This document shows positions 1 through 4,987 of a stretch of 5,740 nucleotides of DNA, piece by piece (within the stretch, counting starts at the first letter, position 1; the number at the start of each line of letters is the position of its first letter). Location: positions 1 to 5,740 of the forward strand of contig JAKADF010000252.1 in the NCBI GenBank assembly GCA_021820805.1, given 5' to 3'. The DNA is from Bacillota bacterium. Lineage in GTDB: Bacteria; Bacillota; Bacilli; Alicyclobacillales; Alicyclobacillaceae. A model generated the notes under the pieces. That model did not search any database. It worked only from the letters and a program-made list of their open reading frames with translations, and was not told where the DNA came from. The position numbers and the translations under genes were made by a program.

Positions 1-51
1 TGATCGATTTGAATTGGCGTCTCCGTGTTTCTTATTCCCTAGTAAGCAGTT

Positions 52-67
52 GCCGATATGAATCGGC
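52..67. repeat. Short perfect inverted repeat upstream of the glycosylase gene
   Basis: GCCGAT (52-57) and ATCGGC (62-67) are perfect complements around a 4-base loop. No T-run follows on either strand, so it does not look like an intrinsic terminator. It lies about 40 bp upstream of the extended -10 element. It could be an operator or a chance hairpin. Positions 1-102 otherwise show no gene I can support. Confidence 0.3.
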
Positions 68-102
68 CGCTCGGATGCAATACATCTCTCAATCTGTCTG
101 TG

Positions 103-111
103 TGGTATACT
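103..111 (+). promoter_or_regulatory. Extended -10 promoter for the DNA glycosylase gene
   Basis: TATACT (106-111) is preceded by TG plus one base (103-105), which is the extended -10 form of a sigma-A promoter. No good -35 box lies 16-18 bp upstream, which is common for extended -10 promoters. Transcription would start near 118, giving a leader of about 27 nt before the ATG at 145. The leader carries AGGATGAT (131-138), a plausible ribosome-binding site. Confidence 0.5.
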
Positions 112-144
112 GCACGAAAAAGTATGCACTAGGATGATAAATCT

Positions 145-663
145 ATGATCACAGAAAGACTAACGAAAGGGTTAAAGATTGTCTTCATCGGCTTTAATCC
201 TTCTCTTCGCTCATATGAATTGGGTTTTAACTACAGCGGAAAAAACAATCGATTCTATACCGTTTTGTATCAATCCGATTTAACTGAACGTCTGTATCCG
301 CCATCAGAGAGCCCCAACTTACTTTTAGACTATGGCTATGGATTTACAAATATCGTAGCACGACCAACTAAACGTGCTGACGAGTTAACTCCAGAGGATT
401 ATGCAGAAGGACGCATCGTCTTACGAACAAAGCTAGAAGAGTACCGCCCCAAAGTGGCTTGCTATGTTGGAAAAGGCGTATACCAGCAATTCACAAAACG
501 AGCTCAGATACCATGGGGATTTCAAGAGAATGACACTATTACAGGCGTACGTGACTTTGTCGGTCCCAGCACGAGCGGACTTGTCCGAATGAAACTCGCA
601 GAACAAGTCGCCATATACCGTGAGCTAGCCGCTTATGTGAACGCGGGCAATATGATGGCTTGA
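145..663 (+). CDS. mug: Mug/TDG-type G:T/U mismatch-specific DNA glycosylase
   Basis: This 172-aa protein is probably a family 2 uracil/thymine DNA glycosylase, which excises U or T opposite G, and other damaged pyrimidines, in base excision repair. Seen in the sequence: an N-terminal GFNPSL motif (residues 16-21) matching the Mug motif GINPGL, with Asn18 at the position of the catalytic-water-binding Asn of E. coli Mug; a middle block DYGYGFTNIVARPT (62-75) matching the Mug DYRCGVTKLVDRPT segment; and a C-terminal GPSTSGLVR (140-148) in place of the Mug NPSGLSR mismatch-recognition loop. Length is close to E. coli Mug (about 168 aa), so it appears complete. The variant loop resembles the PSSS form of eukaryotic TDG, so base specificity may differ from E. 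coli Mug. The ATG follows AGGATGAT at 131-138. The gene appears monocistronic, with only the repeat array downstream. Confidence 0.85.
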   Translation: MITERLTKGLKIVFIGFNPSLRSYELGFNYSGKNNRFYTVLYQSDLTERLYPPSESPNLLLDYGYGFTNIVARPTKRADELTPEDYAEGRIVLRTKLEEYRPKVACYVGKGVYQQFTKRAQIPWGFQENDTITGVRDFVGPSTSGLVRMKLAEQVAIYRELAAYVNAGNMMA

Positions 664-734
664 AAATTGAAAGGGCAGGTTTGTGCTTTGAGTCGACGGG
701 ATCGCTCGGGGGGACGGAGTCAGCGGACCATCTG

Positions 735-974
735 GGTGGCTTAGATTACAAAATGGTGCCTATGCCCCCTCGCCGCGCGAAACCCAGGGTGGCTTAGATT
801 ACAAATCAGGCCCTATGCCCCCTCGCCCCACGAACTCCCAGGTAGCTTAGATTACAAACCAGGCCCTATGCCTCCTCGCCGCGCGAAACCCCAGGTGGCT
901 TAGATTACAAAACGGGCCCTATGCCCCCGCGCCCCACGAACTCCCAGGTGGCTTAGATTACAAATCAGGCCCTA
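735..974. repeat. Tandem array of 53-bp units, four full and one partial, with alternating sub-types
   Basis: Units begin at 735, 788, 841, 894 and 947, exactly 53 bp apart. Each opens with an 18-bp core, GGTGGCTTAGATTACAAA (one G-to-A change in unit 3). About 8 less conserved bases follow, then a C-rich block TATGCCCCCTCGCC (one substitution each in units 3 and 4), then a 13-base tail. Tails alternate: units 1 and 3 carry GCGCGAAACC, units 2 and 4 carry CCACGAACTC. Unit 5 matches for about 28 bp (947-974) and then diverges. A 53-bp period is not a multiple of three, and the core contains in-frame stops, so it is not coding. Units are richer in G+C (31 of 53 in units 1 and 2) than the flanking genes. 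The array sits between convergent genes. The rest of 664-1050 is GC-rich sequence in which I see no gene or clear terminator. Function unknown. Confidence 0.95.
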
Positions 975-1050
975 AGTTACCCGGGCCACCCGCTCGAGCT
1001 CGCCGCCCCTCATCCGGCCCCACAAACAAAAGTTCATTACAGTGTCACAG

Positions 1051-1650
1051 TCACACCGCTTCCTTATCTTCCACCCGTACGACAGACTGTGATTGACCAA
1101 GGATTCGGCTTATTGGGTATACGCGGCGAATTGGCAAGACAATCGCTGCGGTCAAAATTGCCTTCAGTGCATCTCCTGGCAGGAATGGGTAGCATCCGCC
1201 AACAAGCGCCTTGTTAAGCGAGAGGTGCGCTACATGAGCCAACCACAGACATCCCGGTATATAGCTCAGCAAGTCTCCGAATATATATGCCACGATAAAG
1301 ATTTGAATAAACGAGAGGGCACCGTTACCCTTGATGCGTCTGACAAACCAGCCGGTTATGAACGCACAAATTGGCCATGCCCAGATGTAGCCGCCTGTTG
1401 GTCCAATGATAATGCCAATTCCGCCTGAGTTGTGGAGCAATGGCAATCCAAGGGCTGTCAGAACTACCACTAACAGCATACTGAAAAATCCGTAGGATGC
1501 GCCAAGGATGGCTCCAGCAAGCATGACAGCAATGTTTTCCATTGTTATTGGCACTTGCGTAAACGGCAGATGAATTTCTACAAAGCTGAGCACAGCTAGA
1601 AGTGCAGCAAACAGCGCCGCAAATACTACACCTCTAATCGATAGTTTCAT
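1051..1650 (-). CDS. bioY: BioY, biotin-binding S component of an ECF transporter
   Basis: This 199-aa integral membrane protein is the substrate-capture subunit for biotin. It works with the ECF ATPases and T subunit, probably those encoded divergently. Seen: about six hydrophobic segments; an N-terminal helix with AAxxAA spacing (residues 11-16) that fits the AxxxA motif S components use to contact EcfT; the BioY block FTQVPITMENIAVMLAGAIL (30-49); and the diagnostic GLP-(17 residues)-GPTGGYIWAWP stretch (68-93). The C-terminal PFLPGDALKAI (155-165) is also BioY-like. Length matches the family (about 180-200 aa). The start is supported by GGAG on the minus strand, 8 bases before the ATG. 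The gene ends about 75 bp from the repeat array. Expression is probably biotin-repressed through the BirA-type operator overlapping its promoter. Confidence 0.95.
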   Translation of the reverse strand: MKLSIRGVVFAALFAALLAVLSFVEIHLPFTQVPITMENIAVMLAGAILGASYGFFSMLLVVVLTALGLPLLHNSGGIGIIIGPTGGYIWAWPICAFITGWFVRRIKGNGALSFIQIFIVAYIFGDLLSYIPGCLWLAHVAHLSLNKALVGGCYPFLPGDALKAILTAAIVLPIRRVYPISRILGQSQSVVRVEDKEAV

Positions 1651-1687
1651 GCAACATTCTCCTCTTTCTCTATATGTACTAATTGGC

Positions 1688-1716
1688 GTATAATTTGTTT
1701 GTTAACCATCTTGCAA
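1688..1716 (-). promoter_or_regulatory. bioY promoter
   Basis: On the minus strand, TTGCAA (1711-1716) and TTATAC (1688-1693) are separated by exactly 17 bp, a good sigma-A arrangement reading towards bioY. The predicted start near 1681 leaves a leader of about 30 nt containing the AGAGGAG ribosome-binding site. The -35 box lies in the spacer of the BirA-type palindrome, and the -10 box abuts its left arm, so repressor binding would block polymerase. Confidence 0.7.
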
Positions 1717-1734
1717 ACTCGGTTAACAAACAAA
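1694..1734. promoter_or_regulatory. BirA-type biotin operator between bioY and the ECF genes
   Basis: This is a perfect inverted repeat with 14-bp arms: TTTGTTTGTTAACC (1694-1707) and GGTTAACAAACAAA (1721-1734), separated by 13 bp. The inner TTGTTAACC...GGTTAACAA is the half-site pair of BirA operators in Gram-positive bacteria. From memory, E. coli bioO has TTGTAAACC arms and a somewhat longer spacer. BirA is both biotin ligase and biotin-responsive repressor, and its biotinyl-AMP-bound dimer binds such sites. The position between bioY and the ecf genes suggests it controls both. The arms extend symmetrically beyond the usual 9-bp core. Confidence 0.85.
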
Positions 1735-1749
1735 ATATTATCATATAAA
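1711..1749 (+). promoter_or_regulatory. Candidate promoter region for the ECF module
   Basis: The exact boxes are ambiguous. TTGCAA at 1711-1716 is self-complementary, so it could also act as a -35 box towards the right, with TATTAT (1736-1741) 19 bp downstream. An alternative is TTAACA (1723-1728) with TATAAA (1744-1749) at 15 bp. In both cases the -35 box lies within the operator palindrome. Either start would leave a leader of roughly 45-55 nt before the ATG at 1803. Confidence 0.4.
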
Positions 1750-1792
1750 TATGCGAAATGTATAGACTCAAGTACGAAATAAAGAAAAAATT

Positions 1793-1796
1793 GGAG
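1793..1796 (+). promoter_or_regulatory. Ribosome-binding site that fixes the EcfA1 start
   Basis: GGAG lies 6 bases before the ATG at 1803. The upstream in-frame ATG at 1758 has no Shine-Dalgarno and would fall almost at the predicted transcription start. The longer reading would add 15 Lys-rich residues not typical of the family, so 1803 is preferred. Confidence 0.75.
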
Positions 1797-1802
1797 AATC
1801 AC

Positions 1803-2693
1803 ATGATTGCAGTAGAAGCAAGAAACGTGGACGTTATCTTTCAAGCTGAAAATAGACTTGTAAAAGCACTGAACAACTTGACCCTGCAAGTAACGGCAGG
1901 AAGCTGGCTAAGTATCATCGGGAAAAACGGAAGTGGGAAAAGCACGTTAGCCCGTGTTCTTGCTCAGCTAATGCCTGTTTCGAGAGGCGAATTGTTTATT
2001 ATGGAAAAGCGTGTTAAGGCTGGCGGTGGGAATAAACAAGAGGGTCCCCTCCGTAAACTCCACAAAACCAGAACTCCAGATGTACAAATGGTTTTTCAGA
2101 ACCCTGAGGCGGGGCTTGTTGGTGAGACTGTCTTTGAAGATGTCGCTTTTGGCTTAAGCCTGCTACAAGTGCCTGTATCCGAAATGAGAGAGGCAGTACA
2201 TCAAGCACTTCTGCCATTTGGGCTGCATAGGTGGATGGACAAACCCGTCGCGAATCTATCTGGAGGTCAAAAACAACTTCTATGCATTGCAAGCTGTTTT
2301 GCTATGAATCCAGCTGTTTTTATATTTGACGAATGCACATCGATGCTTGATGAAAGTGCCAGGCAAACAGTAAGACATGCCGTCAAGAAACTGCAAGCGT
2401 CAGGGAAAACCATTATATGGCTGACCCAGCACCTTGAGGAACTGGAGGATGCTGATACCGTTGTCGCTCTAGAGGACGGACAGATTCGTTATCAAGGAGA
2501 TGCAAGGTCGTTTTTCTACGAAACACCGGATACCTCCCAAAATAACTCATGGTGCCGCGCTCTAAATTTTACGCCGCCATACATTGTGCAAGTTGCGGAA
2601 CATTTGCGCCTTCGCCAAAATTTGTCGTGGTTTAAACCTATTTCCGCAAAGGAACTTCTCGAGTGGAGGAACACATCATGCCTATCGAACTGA
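1803..2693 (+). CDS. ecfA1: EcfA1-type ATPase of the ECF (biotin) transporter, with unusual catalytic motifs
   Basis: This 296-aa cytoplasmic ATPase would pair with the EcfA2 domain of the next gene to power uptake. Seen: Walker A GKNGSGKST (40-48), Q-loop VFQNPEAGLVGETVFEDVAFG (97-117, the EcfA1 pattern), signature LSGGQKQ (152-158), Walker B VFIFDE (172-177) and D-loop SMLD (180-183). Three positions depart from the family norm: the Arg usually following LSGGQKQ is Leu, the Pro after Walker B DE is Cys (FDECTS), and the switch region reads LTQHLEE (207-213), where ITHDLEE or similar is usual. The switch His therefore appears as Gln209, with a His one place later. Residues 72-93 form a basic insertion before the Q-loop. 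The gene overlaps the next by 16 bp, implying translational coupling, and is divergent from bioY across the BirA-type operator. A CbiO-type paralogue for another substrate is possible but less likely. Confidence 0.9.
   Translation: MIAVEARNVDVIFQAENRLVKALNNLTLQVTAGSWLSIIGKNGSGKSTLARVLAQLMPVSRGELFIMEKRVKAGGGNKQEGPLRKLHKTRTPDVQMVFQNPEAGLVGETVFEDVAFGLSLLQVPVSEMREAVHQALLPFGLHRWMDKPVANLSGGQKQLLCIASCFAMNPAVFIFDECTSMLDESARQTVRHAVKKLQASGKTIIWLTQHLEELEDADTVVALEDGQIRYQGDARSFFYETPDTSQNNSWCRALNFTPPYIVQVAEHLRLRQNLSWFKPISAKELLEWRNTSCLSN
2665..2670 (+). promoter_or_regulatory. Ribosome-binding site of the EcfA2-EcfT fusion gene
   Basis: GGAGGA lies inside the 3' end of ecfA1, 7 bases before the ATG at 2678. 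It selects that ATG over the in-frame GTG at 2663, which overlaps the site itself. Its position supports translational coupling to ecfA1. Confidence 0.85.
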
Positions 2694-4450
2694 ACGGGGT
2701 AACTGTACAGTATCATTCTTCCCCGCGACCGAGTTTGAATGACATCACTGTTTCTTTAAGGGATCACGCGGTAACTTTGCTTGTCGGTATGACAGGCAGC
2801 GGGAAATCGACACTCCTTGATACAATTTCTGGGCTCGTTTCCCCAACAAAAGGACAAATCACCGTGGACGGCGTGCCTTTGTGGTCCGGGCAAAAGCCGA
2901 GGCGAGAGCTGATTATGAAATTCGGATCCGTTTTCCAATACCCCGAACACCAGCTGTTTTCAAAATCGGTTCAAGGTGAATTTGCATACTCTCTCCGTCC
3001 CTATCGAATTTCGAAGATGGAAATTACAAAGCGAACAGAGGACAGTCTACAACAGGTAAACTTAGAGACAGCCATTTTGCCTGAATCACCGCTTATCCTA
3101 AGCGGCGGTCAGAAAAGACGAGTTGCACTCGCAACAACGTATGCGACAAAACCAGAATGGCTTTTCCTGGATGAGCCGACAGCCGGGCTCGATCCCGATT
3201 CTATCCATCAGTTAACTTCTATGCTTGAAACCTTTATGGAAGGTGAACATGATGGAGGCATCATCATTGCAACACACGACTTGGATGTATTCCTGCCCTT
3301 TGCAGATGACATAATACTCCTCCATAATGGGAGCCTCATTCGTCATGTTCATACAGATGAACTCTTTGCGCACCCAGAATGGCTAAAGGAAATCGGCATT
3401 GCACTACCTTCCATGCTTCAACTTCACGAACAGCTGCAAAATCAGGGAGTTGAGGTGCCGCATCGTTTTATAGCTGCCGAAGAAATGGCCGCCATTCTCT
3501 GTGAATCCGTACCGCACGAACCCGAATTCGAACCAAATGCGGCGAGATCCACTAAATCTGAGCAGGAAATCTGCGAGTCCCTGGATAACCCTGCGGAAGA
3601 CACCATGGCGTTCAAAACCAAAGCCCACGGGACTAGCAGTGATGATGAATATAAAAAGGGCGGATTTTTTGCACTCGATCCGCGCACAAAATGGTTGCTC
3701 TCCGTCATATTGTCTGCGGCCATCTTAGGACAATCAGGTTTGGCGGGACTTAGTTTATCTGTCTTTTTAACAATCGCAATCGTGGTATGGTCTCGCGTGG
3801 ATCTACAGACGATTATGCGTTACACAAAACCTGTGCTTGTGGTGCTCCTTATGTCCGTTTTGCTTTCTGCTATGCAATTTGGCCATAACGCACACATTGG
3901 TCCGATTGGCAAAATTGGCCCCTTCTATGGTTTTGGGCTTTCGCTAAAACCTGCAATTGCAACACTCAAGGGATTTATCGGCTTTTTATGTGTTGTCGAA
4001 CTGGGACTATTGCTCCCTGCAACAACGACAAGCCAAGAGTTAAATCAAGGGCTGTCATCACTTTTATCCCCGCTCCGGGTGCTGCGCTTGCCCGTCGAAG
4101 CTTTTACGCTGTCTGCTTCTCTGCTTTTACGATTTATACCGATGATTCTTTCGCAACTACAACGTTTTGCACGTATTGCACAGGCTCGCGGTAAACGAAA
4201 CGCACGCATCGGCCGGATCAGTGTGCGAGATATGCCTGCGATTGTTATTCCGCTCTTACTTGCAATCTTAAAACTAGGCGAAGATTTATCCCTTGCTATG
4301 GAAGCCAAGGGATATCGAAATACTGCACAGAAACGCACAAGCTATCATGTGCTCTCCATGAACCGTGCAGACTATGCTGCTTTAATTGGGACAGTTATCA
4401 TTGCAAGCTTGCTCTTCGGACTTATTTTGTTCAACTCAGTTGCGACTTAA
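2678..4450 (+). CDS. ecfA2-ecfT: EcfA2-EcfT fusion: ECF transporter ATPase joined to its transmembrane subunit
   Basis: This 590-aa single reading frame joins two subunits that are usually separate. Residues 1-280 are an EcfA2-type ATPase with all motifs intact: Walker A GMTGSGKST (37-45), Q-loop VFQYPEHQLF (85-94, hallmark of EcfA2), signature LSGGQKRRVA (141-150), Walker B WLFLDEPT (161-168), D-loop AGLD (169-172) and switch His200 (ATHDLD). Residues 281-330 are a charged, low-conservation linker. Residues 331-590 are EcfT-like: the entry motif DPRTKWL (334-340), several membrane helices, and the two coupling motifs seen as ARG (503-505) and AKG (543-545). The Lys in the second is a mild deviation from ARG. 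An ATG at 3605 (Met310), preceded by GGAAGA 4 bases upstream, could be an internal start for a free EcfT. The gene follows ecfA1 with a 16-bp overlap and ends overlapping the convergent EIIA gene by 20 bp. Its role is probably biotin transport with BioY, though use by other S components cannot be excluded. Confidence 0.9.
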   Translation: MPIELNGVTVQYHSSPRPSLNDITVSLRDHAVTLLVGMTGSGKSTLLDTISGLVSPTKGQITVDGVPLWSGQKPRRELIMKFGSVFQYPEHQLFSKSVQGEFAYSLRPYRISKMEITKRTEDSLQQVNLETAILPESPLILSGGQKRRVALATTYATKPEWLFLDEPTAGLDPDSIHQLTSMLETFMEGEHDGGIIIATHDLDVFLPFADDIILLHNGSLIRHVHTDELFAHPEWLKEIGIALPSMLQLHEQLQNQGVEVPHRFIAAEEMAAILCESVPHEPEFEPNAARSTKSEQEICESLDNPAEDTMAFKTKAHGTSSDDEYKKGGFFALDPRTKWLLSVILSAAILGQSGLAGLSLSVFLTIAIVVWSRVDLQTIMRYTKPVLVVLLMSVLLSAMQFGHNAHIGPIGKIGPFYGFGLSLKPAIATLKGFIGFLCVVELGLLLPATTTSQELNQGLSSLLSPLRVLRLPVEAFTLSASLLLRFIPMILSQLQRFARIAQARGKRNARIGRISVRDMPAIVIPLLLAILKLGEDLSLAMEAKGYRNTAQKRTSYHVLSMNRADYAALIGTVIIASLLFGLILFNSVAT

Positions 4451-4871
4451 CAAAATCCGTAAGTACATCTTTGCTCTTTGCCTGTTTGAGGGTATCGACA
4501 AAATCGTCATGCATCAATTTACGCGCTAATTTCGCAAGAATTTGCAAGTGTTCCGTATGACTTTCTTCCGGTACAAGAATCATAAACAGAATAGTGACTG
4601 GACTGTCGTCAAGCGCGTGCCACTCAACTCCGTTTTGCAGCTTTCCAAATAACAAGGTCGGCTCGGTAACGGCGGAGCATTTGCCATGCGGAATCGCGAT
4701 CCCTTTCCCAAACCCCGTCGAGCCTTCCGCTTCTCTCTCCAGTACGGCTTTCACAACCTCGCCCGCATCAGTCACCCGGCCGAGTTCCTTTGCTTTTCCT
4801 ACGAGATACTCCACAGCTTCACGTTGCGTCTTCGCGTCTATACCAAAAAACACACAGGATTCATTCAGCAT
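4431..4871 (-). CDS. PTS EIIA component, fructose/mannitol family, single domain
   Basis: This 146-aa cytoplasmic protein has one PTS EIIA type-2 domain. It accepts phosphate from HPr on a histidine and passes it to an EIIB domain. Seen: the active-site block GFGKGIAIPHGK (53-64) with His62 as the phosphorylated residue, FMILVPEESHTEHLQILAKLA (96-116), which is the second conserved block of this family, and a C-terminal helix typical of the fold. Length is that of a stand-alone domain, whereas FruA proteins are often fused EIIABC, so a partner EIIBC must be encoded elsewhere. The ATG follows AAGGAG (4880-4885, minus strand) with good spacing. The gene is divergent from a DeoR-type regulator, which favours fructose as substrate over mannitol or a PtsN-like regulatory role, but the sugar is not proven. 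Its stop lies inside the ECF fusion gene. Confidence 0.9.
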   Translation of the reverse strand: MLNESCVFFGIDAKTQREAVEYLVGKAKELGRVTDAGEVVKAVLEREAEGSTGFGKGIAIPHGKCSAVTEPTLLFGKLQNGVEWHALDDSPVTILFMILVPEESHTEHLQILAKLARKLMHDDFVDTLKQAKSKDVLTDFVKSQLS

Positions 4872-4902
4872 ATTCGTTTCTCCTTGTTCGCAAATGCTTA
4901 AC

Positions 4903-4916
4903 TGAGATCGCTTACA
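4903..4916. promoter_or_regulatory. cre site (CcpA catabolite-repression operator)
   Basis: TGAGATCGCTTACA matches the classical cre consensus TGWNANCGNTNWCA at all 14 positions. CcpA bound to HPr-Ser-P recognises such sites. It lies in the EIIA leader, about 13-26 bases downstream of the predicted EIIA transcription start, a usual position for repression. It is upstream of the -35 box of the regulator promoter, where any effect is less clear. Confidence 0.75.
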
Positions 4917-4923
4917 TTTTTAA

Positions 4924-4952
4924 TTGACATGGTGTATTCTACACCATATAAT
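4924..4952 (+). promoter_or_regulatory. Consensus sigma-A promoter of the DeoR-type regulator gene
   Basis: TTGACA (4924-4929) and TATAAT (4947-4952) are both perfect consensus hexamers, 17 bp apart. Transcription would begin near 4959, at the first CAATCA repeat, with a leader of about 100 nt. A promoter this strong implies it is normally held down, probably by the gene's own product binding the repeats over the start. Confidence 0.85.
4929..4947. repeat. Perfect palindrome within the promoter spacer
   Basis: ATGGTGTA (4929-4936) and TACACCAT (4940-4947) are exact complements around TTC. The palindrome fills the gap between the -35 and -10 boxes of the regulator promoter, touching the last base of one and the first of the other. 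It also covers the -10 box and start of the divergent EIIA promoter. This looks like an operator for a symmetric dimer, different in sequence from both the CAATCA repeats and cre. The binding protein is unknown. Confidence 0.7.
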
Positions 4953-4964
4953 GAGCACAATCAA
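4936..4964 (-). promoter_or_regulatory. Promoter of the PTS EIIA gene
   Basis: On the minus strand, TTGATT (4959-4964) and TAGAAT (4936-4941) lie 17 bp apart, with a predicted start near 4929. The -35 box is made from the first CAATCA repeats and the -10 box from the palindrome, so this promoter is interleaved with that of the divergent regulator and the two probably compete. Confidence 0.6.
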
Positions 4965-4987
4965 TCATATTCAATCATAATCAATCA
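4958..4987. promoter_or_regulatory. CAATCA direct repeats spaced 10 bp, probable DeoR/FruR operator
   Basis: TCAATCA occurs at 4961, 4971 and 4981, exactly 10 bp apart, with an extra overlapping CAATCA at 4958. A further isolated copy lies at 5022-5028 in the leader. One-turn spacing puts each copy on the same face of the helix. DeoR-family PTS regulators are known to bind short direct repeats; from memory, CAATCA-like repeats have been described for FruR of Lactococcus. The block covers the start of the regulator transcript and the -35 box of the EIIA promoter, so one complex could repress both. Confidence 0.7.

Noticed and set aside
52..67. Intrinsic terminator of an upstream gene
   Set aside because: The 6-bp stem is not followed by a T-run in either direction.
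3..137. C-terminal end of an upstream gene on the + strand, open from the left edge to a stop at 135-137
   Set aside because: The roughly 44 codons (IDLNWRLRVSYSLVSS...) show no recognisable family pattern, and the frame crosses the extended -10 promoter. Too short to support.
735..974. CRISPR array
   Set aside because: The segments between the 18-bp cores are themselves conserved and alternate between two types, so they are not unique spacers. No cas genes are present.
1035..1053. GTGTCACAGTCACAC as terminator of bioY
   Set aside because: Only 4 bp at each end pair, there is no T-run on the bioY transcript side, and it overlaps the bioY stop codon.
1093..1428. 111-aa + strand reading frame
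   Set aside because: It is antisense to bioY, which has clear family motifs, a ribosome-binding site and a promoter. This frame has no recognisable motif.
1758..1802. Upstream ATG extending EcfA1 by 15 residues
   Set aside because: No Shine-Dalgarno precedes 1758 and it lies at or before the likely transcription start. The ATG at 1803 has GGAG at the right distance.
2663..2677. GTG start adding five residues to the EcfA2-EcfT fusion
   Set aside because: The GTG overlaps the GGAGGA site, which is correctly spaced for the ATG at 2678.
4594..4905. Two + strand reading frames across the EIIA gene
   Set aside because: They are antisense to the EIIA gene, which has the active-site His motif and a proper ribosome-binding site. 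They show no family signal.
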